A DNA stretch of 64,000 nucleotides from Quercus robur (lineage: Eukaryota; Streptophyta; Magnoliopsida; Fagales; Fagaceae). Shown here in pieces: positions 21,544 to 33,225 of this stretch (positions within the stretch are counted from its first letter, which is position 1; each line of letters begins with the position of its first letter). The DNA lies in contig NC_065543.1 of the NCBI RefSeq assembly GCF_932294415.1, forward strand, positions 42,306,277-42,370,276, read 5' to 3'. The notes under the pieces were generated by a model. That model saw nothing but the letters and a program-made list of their open reading frames with translations, did not search any database and was not told where the DNA came from. A program made the position numbers and the translations under genes.

Positions 21544-22692
21544 ATGAAGATCATTTCCGAGAAGGGCTTCCCACAAGATTTGTCAGACTTGGAGTCCAGT
21601 TCATCCAGCGACTTGGATGTTGATACTAAGACTTGTGCACATCTCAGGGTTGTAAGAGGAATGTGTTGGGTTTGTAAGAGTGAAGTATTCAAGTATATTG
21701 ATAAGGATTTGTGGCTTAGCCCTGATGAAATTGCTGGGATACGGATGGTAGAATCAGAGAAATTGTTAAAAGATAGAAAGATCGTTTTAGTTCTTGATTT
21801 GGATCATACTTTGCTTCATTCAACAAAAGATAGCAAACATCTGAAAACCCGTCAAGAACTTTTGGAACATAATATCAACAAGGATGGCCTAATCTCTCTG
21901 AAACATTTGGGGATGATGACCAAGTTGAGGCCTTACGTCCACACTTTTCTCAAAGAAGCAAGTACCATGTTTGAGATGTACATATATACAACTGCTGATC
22001 GACGCTATACATCGTTAATGGCTGAGTTTCTGGACCCTGAAAATGTTTACTTCAAGTCAAGGATTATCGTACGTGAAGATTTATTTGCCCCAGATGAAAA
22101 GAATCTTCAACTGGTGCTGAGGCACCAACGCATGGTTCTTGTTCTTGATGATACAAAGCACGTGTGGAGATATCATCCAGATAACTTGATTCTTGTTAAG
22201 AGATATTATTTCTTTGATGCAAGACATGACATTGTATCTCTTTCTGCCATGAACAATGATGAAGGTGAGACCACTGGTGTGCTCGCGACCATTCTCCAGA
22301 AACTTAAACTAATCCACAGACTGTTTTTCAACCCCAAATTCAAGGGTGGTCTTGCGCATAGAGATGTTAAATTGATACTTGATCGCCTTAAGGTACTCCA
22401 AGGATGTAAATTAACCTTTGAAGGTATTTTTCCTTCCAATTTTGAGCCCCAAAATTCGCGTCTTTGGATGATGGCAGAGGAGTTAGGAGCCATTTGTTCT
22501 ACGAGTGTTTTTACATCCAGGACACATGTGGTCACTTTGGTTGCCACGGAGGAGGAATCTCGGCAGGCAGAGCTGGACGGAATAATTTTGGTCCATCCAG
22601 CTTGGTTACATAATTGCTATGAGTTAGCCAAAAGGTTTCCTGAAGCGGATTATCCGATTAAGCTGAAAAAAAAGAAATTGAGATCATCTTAG
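21544..22692 (+). CDS. FCP1/CPL4-like RNA polymerase II CTD phosphatase (copy 5)
   Basis: A single-exon ORF of 382 residues. It has a Ser-rich acidic N-terminus, the Cys/His cluster C31-x-H33...C41-x2-C44, and HAD motif DLDHT at 85-89 (the canonical FCP1 form). KLRPYVHTFL follows (127-136), then MYIYTTADRRYTSL, LDDTKHVW (201-208), and a BRCT domain at about 275-372 with W354. All catalytic residues are kept. Copies 5, 6 and stub 4 share MKIIS..GFPQD/SFPQD, FFDA/YFDA and SAMNNDEGETTG-type wording and form the second subgroup. The tail is Lys-rich (KLKKKKLRSS), which could act as a nuclear signal. Predicted role: dephosphorylation of the Pol II CTD, by family. Confidence 0.9.
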   Translation: MKIISEKGFPQDLSDLESSSSSDLDVDTKTCAHLRVVRGMCWVCKSEVFKYIDKDLWLSPDEIAGIRMVESEKLLKDRKIVLVLDLDHTLLHSTKDSKHLKTRQELLEHNINKDGLISLKHLGMMTKLRPYVHTFLKEASTMFEMYIYTTADRRYTSLMAEFLDPENVYFKSRIIVREDLFAPDEKNLQLVLRHQRMVLVLDDTKHVWRYHPDNLILVKRYYFFDARHDIVSLSAMNNDEGETTGVLATILQKLKLIHRLFFNPKFKGGLAHRDVKLILDRLKVLQGCKLTFEGIFPSNFEPQNSRLWMMAEELGAICSTSVFTSRTHVVTLVATEEESRQAELDGIILVHPAWLHNCYELAKRFPEADYPIKLKKKKLRSS

Positions 22693-23180
22693 TTCACTTC
22701 TATTGACAGCACTGGTATAATTTCCAATTTTTTGTTGTTAAATGTTCTTTTCAATTAGTGAATAGAGTTTTTTTCCCCTTGGACAAAGACATTTAGAATC
22801 CTAACTTCTATTTTTTAGGGCTTGATTTCTAGTAGTCAATTGCTATGTCTAGGAATTGAATTCTTCCTCAATTGTGACGAGGAGACGTGATTACTTTGGT
22901 TTTTGATAATCAGATTCATATATCTCCTTTTTTGAGGCCCACATTTTTTTTTTTCTGTGAATTTGGCCATGGCAATTGAAACAAGGCCCTATTGAATATA
23001 TCCAATAATGCTATTGTTAAATAGAAAACTTCTTTTGTATCTGCAATTGCATGAATTGTTGGGGTGGGAGAATATTAAGCAATGTTAGTCTAACATCAGG
23101 TGGTTAAACTGATCTTGAATCATAGTTTAACATGCATAGACAAAAAAAGAAGCTGAAAGAGTTTACTATTATTGCCAAAA

Positions 23181-23395
23181 AGTGTTTATAAGCACTTGCT
23201 GCATGCTTTACTCAAGCTGCCATGCGAGGAACAATAATTGCAAATAGGTGGTCAAATCTTGAAAACTTAAGATCAAGAATGGTCTGATTTGACCCTACTA
23301 AAAACAAACTAGCATTATTGAACATGAAGTCGAGCTACCTGAACATGGTGATCTAGATATTATGGACTGTTTTGGAAGTCGAAGTGATGAAAAGG
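23181..23395 (-). pseudogene. SDR gene relic behind copy 5
   Basis: Matches the N-terminal-half coding part of the intact SDR: TGCTGCATGCTTTACTCAAG, AAATAGGTGGTCAAA, GATCAAGAATGGTCTGATT, and AGCATTATTGAACATGA (the SNAG region). It covers a different part of the gene from relics 1-3, so independent decay removed different segments. Confidence 0.78.
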
Positions 23396-23479
23396 TGCCT
23401 AGGAAAATGACATAACCTATCCTAGATTTGCAGTTCGTGGGATCCCCCGCTCAATTAGACTATGAAGGCAGTAGGGTGA

Positions 23480-23790
23480 AGAGGATTAACAACTACAAAA
23501 TGAACATCAGTATGAGAATGCATAAATTGGCACATCTATTTCATAGTATATGCAAAGTCTGGATATGCGAATGTTAAGTATTGTATGGCACCAACAATGC
23601 TACGAAATGGAGTGTGATCAGATAGAATGTTGCCCTTTGTTTTTTCAAGTCATGAGGTAGTAGTGTAAGGAGTAGTGCAAGGCTTACAGTCAGCATATTA
23701 TGCATGTGAAGAAGATCCGCAACATATTTTTCTTGATGAACAAAGAAGCCTTTAGAAGTATATTTTGAAAGGAATTCCTTTTAACCTAGA
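23480..23790 (-). mobile_element. Ty1/copia pol fragment (fossil)
   Basis: Minus-strand translation shows reverse-transcriptase-end wording (FFVHQEKYVADLL and later a PFRSIVGAIQYLT-like stretch), characteristic of Ty1/copia pol. It is a short broken fragment directly behind the SDR relic. Confidence 0.62.
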
Positions 23791-23799
23791 ATATGTTAT

Positions 23800-24620
23800 G
23801 TAGCAGATTATTAGGTTAATTTATGTGATGGTTTTTAGACCTTTTAAAACACAATTGAATTAACCTAGGTAATTAGTCAAGTTGTTACTTAGTCCAATTT
23901 AACAAATCTAGGTTATCACAATCAAAACAATCATATCATGCAAAGCAGCAGAAAGATAAATAACACAAAGATATGATCACCCAGGAAACCAAACCGGTAA
24001 AAATCTGGGGAGGATTTGACCTAGCTATCCTCAAGGTAAACTTGAATCCACTATCTTGAAAGAATCGAAGTTCATACAATAAGACTTACAAGCCCTCACG
24101 CTCGACTACTTATTGCTACCAATCAGTAGAACTTACTGACACGACCACGTGCAAGCTCCGAATCCACGGACTCTTTCTTTCTTGGATTCATCACCAGATA
24201 CAAGCACATCCGCTTGTGTTTTCTTTAAGCTTCAATGGCAGTAATCGAGTTGATCATCAAGGTGTAGATAATATCTCTTCCTTGAAAACCCTAAGTTTGT
24301 GTAAAGGAAAGCTCCTCTAGATCTCACAAGAGATTTACACAAACAGCAATATGAGCAACACTAAAATGTGGTTAGGGTTTGCCTTTTATATTTATGACAA
24401 ATTAGAAAACCTTAAACGTTTTAAACAACTAGGGCTGAGTTGGAAATCTGCAGAAAAACACATTCTGCCTGAGATTCGATCGATTGAGCCTAAGCTTCGA
24501 TCGATCGAGTCAGGCCGAAATGCACAATACTTTCTGCATTAGCTTGATTCCAACTTTACATAAAATATACAACTTTGAGCAAGACTAAAACACTTCTAAA
24601 CACATTGTTTTGATCATGGT
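23800..24620 (-). mobile_element. Probable copia-type LTR (fossil)
   Basis: This gene-free block has features of the LTR at 57706-58704: a primer-like GGTAAAAATCTGGGGAGGA segment, a leader rich in AATCCACGGACTC, and a repeated GATCGATCGAG motif near 24478-24510. Its exact ends were not resolved and no target duplication was found. Confidence 0.42.
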
Positions 24621-24839
24621 TTGCCAACAATACACATTAGAGTTCTAAATACATAAAAACCTAAGTTTTTAGAACCTAACATTATGTATTTTTTATTGAA
24701 CAATTCAGTTATAAAAAGTAATACAATGGAATCAGCAATCACCATATTTTCAAGCAATAAATAGTAAAGCATATGACATATATAAGATAAGGCAACGAAG
24801 TGGAAAACCAATAGATCAACACTCCTGAAGAAAAATTAC

Positions 24840-25427
24840 TATGAAGGAAACCCTCCCCAATAAAACAATCCATTATACTAAGGAATTTTTTACAATCTAG
24901 TATAAAATATTTATACCTACATGGTAGATGAACTTATAACTTATACACCTTCAACAAGTTCATTGCTTTCAAAAAAAACATAATAATATGATGAACATGA
25001 TTTTTCTTTATAATGTTAAAGTTCTTTTTAATGATATATTCAGTGTATGTTCACGTGATAGTGAAAATGAAAAAAATTGCATATTTGTTTTATTATAATA
25101 TGATATGGTCTTTAAAACCAAGGAGATCATCTTTGAGTTGGGTAAGATGAGTATCCAACAATATCCTATCTTGTGACTTAACGTTTAAGCTTAGATTTTG
25201 GTTTCTAAATTAGTGACGTTTCAATGTAATTTTTTCTTTTAAAATGTATTTAGGAGTCAAAATAATGTAATTTTTCTTTTAGATTGTAACAAGATAAAAT
25301 AATATATAGTTTTTACGTATTTTCATGGAATATAATGTAATTTTTAATTTTATTCTATTAAAGATGTATTTTTATTTCCATTTTTTCTTTTCTTTTTTTC
25401 TTAATTTTATCATGAGAAAATCTAGGG

Positions 25428-25458
<31 letters not shown>

Positions 25459-25779
25459 TTCAAACTTAAAACCCTCAATCTAAGGGGTAAAGTATAATCA
25501 ATGAAGTTTTATTATTTTGAAAAGTCAAATTTAACTCCCACAGTCCCACTTGGATAGTGGTTCTCAACACGATGATATGAAAATTTTTATTATAATATAA
25601 AAGCAAGACCATTGTCTACATAATAATCTACATTTGGAAGCATTAATTAGCATTTCACGTATTTTAGCTTGTGAGTAGTTATCGGGCTTCTATATATCTC
25701 ATAGGCTCTATGTGATTTTTGATGTGGCCAGTAGTGTTGGCATTATTTTTTTAGCTTCCATGATGTCCTATATAACTAA
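24840..25779. other. Spacer with dispersed repeats
   Basis: No gene. About 24860-25330 resembles 12150-12740 (for example AACATGATTTTTCTTTATAA). About 25560-25779 resembles the spacer of unit 3 near 18720-18900 (CCCATGATGTCCT-like words). The latter continues at 31283 after the Helitron. Confidence 0.5.
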
Positions 25780-26260
25780 CTAGTCGCTAACCCGTACGAT
25801 GCACGGGAAAGCTACCAATTTTTTCCAAATGATGTGACATTAGCTATTGGAATTCAGCATCAATTCTCTAGAAAACAAAGCAAAACTCACAATTTACCAA
25901 TGTATCTAAAAAGACCCATTCACAATTGATTGAGCTTCCATTTACTTGTGCTTCACTGTTTTTCTCTCCTCAACACCTAAATAGAAGCTTAATTAAAATT
26001 TTGAGAATATAATCCAACATGCAAAACCCATAAATATCCCTAAAAAATCACAAACTTGGTCATTCATAAAAAATAAAAACAAATCTGGGTATCAAATAAC
26101 TAAATATAAGAGTTTAATTCCTCTCTGTTTCAATTTAAAACCAAATTGTGCATAAAAGCAAAAAAAAAATTCGTTTGTTCTAATACGTCTTTAGTATCAA
26201 AATCACAAATTGATTAAAACCAAATTGTGCATAGAAAATTTTAGAGATTGAAAGACAACT

Positions 26261-26696
26261 TTAAAATGTTTTTTGTATCTTCTTCCTTTGTTGCTTTGTA
26301 GTAGTCCCTAAATATGCCATTTTGTTTTCCTTGAGTACAGATGTTGGTGTGAGTTGCACATTGGTTTGAACATCAAGTTTTTGAAATTTGGTACAATCAC
26401 CATCTTCTTCAATTGATAAGTTGTTGCTACATTCATTTGAAGTATCACTGATGTAAACCTGGCAATATAACAGGTTGAGGAATGTATTACAACATATACA
26501 TCTTAAATATCATATTTGTAATTTTTCTAAATTAAAGAATACTTACTTCTGTCATTTTATCAAGTTGAATTGCTTTGTCAGTTTCTTCAAAAGAGTCAAA
26601 AAGTTTCTTGACAGTGTAAAATTCCGATCCATAGTTGAGATTATAGTCATTTAGTTGTATTTGGAAAACAAATTGTTTTCCTTTCAGATTTTCTAC
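26261..26696 (-). pseudogene. RPA1-like single-strand DNA-binding protein, 3' exons inside Helitron A
   Basis: Two exons can be read on the minus strand. The first (26696-26547) gives VENLKGKQFVFQIQLNDYNL followed by GSEFYTVKKLFDSFEET and ends at a GTAAGT donor. The second (26458-26261), after a TTGCCAG acceptor, starts VYISDTSNECSN and ends KQQRKKIQKTF before a stop. The F-V-F-Q-I-x-L-N-D-Y-N-L ... Y-T-V-x-K-L-F pattern is that of the C-terminal OB-fold of RPA1-type proteins that plant Helitrons often carry. Exons further upstream were not found. Splice sites and frame are intact in this part, but the whole gene is not, so it is probably a relic. Confidence 0.58.
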
Positions 26697-29220
26697 CTAA
26701 GTACAAAGTTAAAAACAACATCTAACTTTGTATTACTTATTTGTACCTTTAGTTAACAACCTCAAACTACTGATAGGCATCCTACATCTACTATCAATTG
26801 CATCCTTTCTTTCAAGAAATTTAAGGTCTCTATCATTTTTTTTAATATAATCCCTTCTATTATTCAGTCTGTTTGCAAAATCTTGATAATCTTAGTTGTT
26901 TATTCTTTGTTCTTGTCATCATCAATGCGCTTTAAAAATCACATTTAGGAGTATCATTTGAAAAGTCATATATGGTGCAATTAATAAACAGTAGAAAGGG
27001 AGCACAACATGCAAACACAAGAATGCTTTACATATCTTTAAATAAACTACATCCATTTAAATAAATAAAAAAAACATATTAAAAGAAAAACATTAAGGAC
27101 CTTGAACTTTGTGAAATAAGGTTATAATATTATTACATATAAAGTTATTCATCAGCCTTGTCTCAGTCTTGTATGCACTGCAAGCAGTAGCTAGAGCATT
27201 TGAATCAACTGCAATCTTTTCTTTTCAAGGCAACACTTGCAGCGGTACCCCACATTCCATCTTGCCTTTGGATGGTTGTCCTCAGAGGTTGCTATTAGAG
27301 ATATTTGAAATCACGGTAGCAACCATAGCCTATTGAGGTTACAGAGATAGAGAGAGGGGGAGTGCATTATCGGGTTCAAAGTAGTTCTAAGTTCAAACTA
27401 AGTAAAATATTTAACTAAAATACCATGCTAAAAATAAAAATTAAAAATATTGTTGAGGTGTAAAATTGTGAAGACTCCAAAGCTGAGGTGGCACACTCTT
27501 AAGAGGCCAACTTTTTATTAACATTTGAATTTCCTTGCAACCTTCTATTAACGTGAAGCAAACAAACACAGCCTATGCTAATATTTCTCACTAAGTGCTT
27601 TTTTAAGAATCTACCAATAACTACCAAAACATCCTGAACTTTGCATCAATTCCTAGTACAATGCCAACAATTACCAATTCCTAGAAGCATAATGCATATT
27701 AGCATGTACAACAACAACAAAAAAATTTCACAAACAGCAGCACCAGGCCTTAGTATAGCAGCACACAACAATAATAATGTTAGTTTGAATACTGGAAAAT
27801 GAAGATTAGCCTTATGACCATAGGAGCAACATAGAAAGCCTATTGACTAAAACCTTATCTTCTTTCCTTTTTTTTGGTAAGTGAAAAACCCTTCCAAGGG
27901 TTCAAAAGAATGATGACAGTGAAGCATAAGCAGCTGTGAACAGTTGTCGGCCTAATTAAACCATCAACACAATAATTAGACTACAAATATGAGTTATATT
28001 AATAATTATTTTTCACAAAATTAAATCTAAAAAAAAAAACTAACAAATAACAAAACCTAAATAATATTTAACACAATTTTTGTTGTTAAAAATACCTGTA
28101 CTGGTAGTGGTTCTTGCAGTATATGAAGGTGTCAAGAGGCAAGGTTGAAGGTGGGTGATGATTTGACATGGTAGTAGTTTGACAGTCCTAGAATTCCTCT
28201 CTTAATCTCTCTCCATCCATCTCTGTGTGCACATTTACAATTACCTTTATCGGCTACAAAATCATAATAAGAAATTATATTAAAAAATTAATGAGATGGA
28301 AACAAACGAACAAACCCAATTAATTGAACAAATTCTAAGGTGTGATTAGACTATTATAATCCAAATCGACTTTTGAAACCAACAATACTCAAACTAAAAG
28401 CAATTCAGATATAAACCAATTAGTAAAACTAAATAAAAGTTAAAACAATTCAAGAATATCTAATGCTATTCGTACTAAAATGGATTTAGTCAGAGAGAGA
28501 GAGAGAGAGTGACCTTCTTGGAGGAGTTGGCTCAAATGGGAGTGTAGACTGAGTATTGAGTAGACGAAAAGAACAACAACTCTGACTCTTGCTTGTCCAC
28601 ACTTACGTTGTTTTCTACTTTCATCATTAATGATATATTGTCTACGTCGAATACTCCTTTCAAATGGCTCATCATCTCTTGTTCTTGTTTGGCCTAGGTT
28701 ACATACTAATTATTAGGTTACATACTAATTATGAGTTTTTTAAAGAAAAATATTTTTTTAATATGTCAATATCGTACCCCTTCCATTTCTCTTTTCAGAT
28801 AAAATTAATCTTCGTCTCAATCTTGCATAGAAAGCAGACTCTATGCTTGTGGAATAAACTAAAAGCAAAGCATTCACAAAAATTTAATTCATAGATTTAA
28901 CTATATAGCAAAAACATATATTACAAATTAACAGTTAGATGTTATAGAAAGGGGAAAATTTGAAGAAAAATATAGCATTCACATACTAACTTCAGAATTA
29001 AAAAAACATAAAGATGTGACTATGGTCATATTCCAATTTCAAATTCTCTCTACAAACATATTACCAATAAATATGCAATAAACAGTATAGAATAAAGGAA
29101 AGACTGGTAAATACCTGACTTTCCTCGTCTTGTAGTTGTATTATCAAATAATCCATTACCTGCAAAACTATAATAATCCAATTTTCAGCCAAGAATCATT
29201 AATAGAAGACAAATAGTACA

Positions 29221-29226
29221 GTGCAG

Positions 29227-29267
<41 letters not shown>

Positions 29268-29270
29268 AGA
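29221..29270. repeat. Poly-A tract
   Basis: An A-run of about 40 bp (29227-29266) inside Helitron A. It could mark the tail of a retroposed fragment, but no source gene was recognised next to it. Confidence 0.7.
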
Positions 29271-30774
29271 TTTAAAACAGCAATCATATATTTGCTGTTG
29301 TACACATATATACAGCAACTTTTTCATCACAATGATAAAAAAGCATAATTGGGAAAACAGTAGGGGGGGGGGGTCATCAACCTCAAATGTGCCATTTACA
29401 GCATCTCCATATTGTCCAATGCATTGGGCACATCAATTTTACACACCAATACACTGCATTGCTGCCCATTAATTTCATATATATAATATATCCCAAACCA
29501 AAGTCAGATCTCAGGATTACAAAAAACCCAGATATATATTTTCAACCCATAAACAGGGCAAAACCCAAGTGGGGGACTTCCATTGAATTTGGTTCAATTT
29601 GCAATGAGAGGAATAAGATGATGACATTAGAATTTAAAATGCTAGATATCAAACTAAGATTGGAAAAACTAATAAGGAATTGGGACAAAAGAGCTGTAAG
29701 TAGTATTGATTCAACTTTTCACTTTGGTCAACTACAACAGAGCTGTCAAGATGTTTAACCATTAATTAATTAACTTATCTTCATTGCTAATAATGAAAGA
29801 TTCAATAGCTTCAATGCCAAAAGACAACATAAAACATTATTTGGATCTCATGGAGTATGAAGCTGCTCTAATTTTATTTTTGATAGATCAATAAAAGTTT
29901 ACAGTTCCTTATAGATAAATGCCATTAATTAGAGGTGTGCAACTAAAACAACCAAAATAATTTAAACTGACAGGACTCCAACAAACCTTTGATTTTACCT
30001 AAAACCCTTTTCATAGATCCACCTCAACTTCATAGAACATACCAACTAAGAGGACCAGTCTGCAACAAACCTTTCATATAGTTATATTAAAGTCTGTTGA
30101 AGTTAAAATGGAAAAAATATGAAGCTATTTTATCAAACAATTTGCATGCATATAGCAAAAGGCAAAATTTGAGAGAGGGAGAATGGGGTGGTTTTCTAGA
30201 GACTCTATACCCATCTAATATTCATGTAGACAAAAAGAAAGCTATTTAAAGAATAAGGAGAAAAGATACCTATATCAAAACTAAGCCAACCAAACCTATA
30301 TAACGCATATGTATTTATCTAAATTACTGGTAGTGGTTTTAGGAATATGACATTGACGGAATGGTGTAATGATAACAGGTGGCGGCTTTCGTAGGCGTGA
30401 CCCTCAAATTTCTCTATGAACCTTAGAGACCCTGTCTCTCTCTTAATTTTGTCTCAAATTTAAACAATGTAAGTAGAACTATCTCCAGCAGACTTGTTTT
30501 TAGAACACATAAGATGATTAACCAAACAACATAGTGAAGAACAAATAAAAAATAAAAAATCAAGAGCATATCTGAAACCTTAAACATGATTTATTTTAAA
30601 GAATTTCACATTCCAAAAATTACATACCCAAACCTAAGCCTAAATCAAAATCAATTCGATTGAAATCCCTAAGCCTAAATCCTATTTAAACGATAAAATT
30701 TTAAGACAAATCAAAAAACCTTACCAGTAATGGTTTCGACGTGGTGAAACCTAGTGAAGTGGATATGGGTGAGA

Positions 30775-31125
30775 TCGATGGTGTTAGGCAAATCGGCGGT
30801 CTGAGGAAGGAGATATCGGATGCGATGGTGGGTATGGTGGATGCGATGCCGTCGTCGGTGGTCTGATGAAGGAGATTGATGGTCTTAAGCAAATCGCTGG
30901 TCTGAGGAAGGAGATATCGGATGCGATGGGAAAGGCAGAGGATTGGGAAAGCCAGAGCATCGTGAAAGGGAATGGGAAAGGACGTTGCGATCCCGTCTTC
31001 GGTAGTCTGATGAAGGAGATCGATGGTCTGGAAAAGGTAGATGATCGATGGTCGATGGTGGAAAAGGCAGAGGATTTGGAAAAGCAGAGCATCGTGAAAT
31101 CCATCGTGAAAGGGAATGGGAAGGG
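30775..31125. repeat. Imperfect direct repeats near the Helitron A 5' end
   Basis: Repeated words GGTCTGAGGAAGGAGATATC (at about 30798 and 30898), TCTGATGAAGGAGAT (30862, 31008) and AGAGCATCGTGAAAGGGAAT-like stretches form repeats of roughly 100-150 bp. Plus-strand translation gives a short repetitive peptide (MKEIDGL..), probably not a real protein. Confidence 0.7.
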
Positions 31126-31581
31126 ATGTTTTTAATACTGTGCTTTTGGTTTTATTTTTATTTTTTTGTTTTGGTTTTGGTTTTGGTTTTTTTTCTTTTT
31201 TTTATTATTATTTTTTTAATACCGTGCTAACGTGGAAAATTGTGGGAGCTTCAAAAGCTTCGGTTTTATATATATATATAGATTAAGTCTCGGGTGTTTG
31301 TTTCTCTTAGAGACGAAAAAAAAAGAAGTCTCTCGGGTGGCTCAAACTGATAAAGTGGGTTACAATATATTCAGCAAAAAAAAAAAAAAAAAAAAAAAAA
31401 ACAAAAACAAAACAGTGTTAGGTAAGATGTAACATTAGCTTAAAAATTAAAAGGTTAATTTTGGCTTAAAAATTAGTTACAATACCTTAAATCTATCAAT
31501 TATAATACCTCAATTGAATTCAAATATTTGATTGCTATTTAGTTTCTTATTAATGTTAATTAATGGAATTAGATGTTAATT

Positions 31582-31747
31582 ATCACCGCGCATCCTTGGT
31601 GCGGTGGTCACTCCACAAATATAAATGTTTGTGGGATGTGGGGGGTAAGAGTTAGGGTTCAAGTTTTCAAGAGAAAACTTCACACACATATACACTTAGA
31701 CTAGGCTAAATTAAAGTAGAAATTCTATATTGTATTTAAAAAAAAAA
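31582..31747 (+). mobile_element. tRNA-derived SINE (family 1, copy b)
   Basis: A 14-bp duplication ATTAGATGTTAATT / ATTAGGTGTTAATT flanks it (31568-31581 and 31748-31761). Box A is TGGTGCGGTGGTC and box B is GGGTTCAAGTTTT. The tail is A-rich. Clearly the same family as 8864-9055. Confidence 0.85.
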
Positions 31748-31876
31748 ATTAGGTGTTAATTTAATTAGAAAATTTAATAATTATAAATTTCAAAAATTGA
31801 AGAATCTAATATAGTGTATTCGAAACCTTTCCCCTTAGCCCAAAGGTTATTTAGTGTTTTGTATCCTAAACCATAA

Positions 31877-32025
31877 GGGGGTGTTTGGTACATGCACTTA
31901 AAAACAGAAAATTGTTGTTTGAAAACATGTGTGAAAATACATGTGGGTGAAAAAGTGTGTAGAAATACGTGTAATGTTGTTTAAAAACTGAAAATTGTTG
32001 TTTGAAAACATATATCAAACACCAT
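31877..32025. mobile_element. Small MITE, about 150 bp
   Basis: Ends GGGGGTGTTTGGTA and TATATCAAACACCATC are inverted repeats. The interior has a repeated GAAAATTGTTGTTTGAAAAC (31908 and 31990 areas). No coding. Confidence 0.6.
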
Positions 32026-32180
32026 CTTTTCATCATTAAAATATTTTTTTTTTAAAAGAAAAAAAATGGGTCACACTCATATACAAGTGTTGCTTTAATT
32101 ACAGACTCTATACTTTGTTCAGCCTAATTTGATTCCATTGTACGGTAATATAGTGCTATCCATTTCCAATAAGAGGTAAG

Positions 32181-33149
32181 CACTACAAAAAAAATGGTCT
32201 ATGGCCGCGTTTTTAAAACGCGGCTATATGTAAAAAAAACGTGGTTATAGCCTATAGCCGCGTTTTTTTAGGCCGCGCTTTCTAATGTGGCCTAAAACCT
32301 GTGACTATAGGACTGACGGTCCTATGGCCGCACTTTTTAACCGCGGCCCAAGACCAGGTCCTATGGCACTAACCCGAGTCTTCAAGCAAGCAAGTAAATG
32401 TGAACGCATATTTCAGTGGGAACTTGCTGCACAACATTATTCTGAGAGTTTTTTTAGCAAGCCCAGAAAAAAGCCAGCCTTTTCAGCTTATTTTGGCAGG
32501 TTCCACACCCAAAAATTTTATTAAAAAAAAAAAATCCCCCTCTTTTTCTACAATCCTTTCAGGTAATATACAATCAACAGAGCGCATTCAAACGCACTTC
32601 TGGTTTGGCTTATTTACTGATTCGCTGAAAGTGGATAAATCTATAAGGCTTTAAAACACTATACATAAGCAAATAAGCTCCAAAAATAAAAAGCAAAACC
32701 GAAGGCATCCAACACAACAACTAATCCTTGTAAACCATTATCAAACACCTAATGACCAATGAAATGTTATACTTTGGACATTTATTCACTGAACCTTAAA
32801 TACTTCAAATAATCATAATACGCAACTACAAAGACTTGATCTAATCAAAGAAAGAGAACAAATTTCAGAATGACTTACACAGGTAACATCAAAAAGTTCC
32901 AAATCAATGTCTTTAGGTCGCACTAAACCTAATGCCTAATGAAACACAATTATGTGTAGTATGCCTGCACACAAAATTTTCCCTCTAAACTCTATTCAAA
33001 TCAATAACCCAAAAAAAAAAAAAAAAAAAAAAAAAACCTTATTATAGTTAAAAACCCAAAACAAAAACAAAAATTTGAGAAAAAAAAAAAGATAGTATCT
33101 TACAGCGTAGAACTTCTCATATCTCGAAGTGCTCCACTTCCTACAAAGC

Positions 33150-33225
<76 letters not shown>

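Larger units (their letters stand above)
25780..31282 (-). mobile_element. Helitron A, complete, 5.5 kb
   Basis: On the minus strand it begins TCTATATATATATAAAACCG after a host A (rightmost bases at 31282), and ends with a hairpin CCCGTGC-ATC-GTACGGG (25791-25807), TTAGCGA and CTAG (25780-25783) before a host T. TC start, 3' hairpin, CTAG end and A/T target all match Helitrons. The host sequence on both sides (GATGTCCTATATAA and GTCTCGGGTG) is continuous in the paralogous spacer near 18887-18920, confirming the borders. No Rep/helicase was seen, so it is non-autonomous, but it carries an RPA1-like relic (26261-26696). Confidence 0.85.

Noticed and set aside
29387-29758. 123-codon ORF inside Helitron A
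   Set aside because: No recognisable domain, AT-rich, overlaps other open frames; not supported as a gene.
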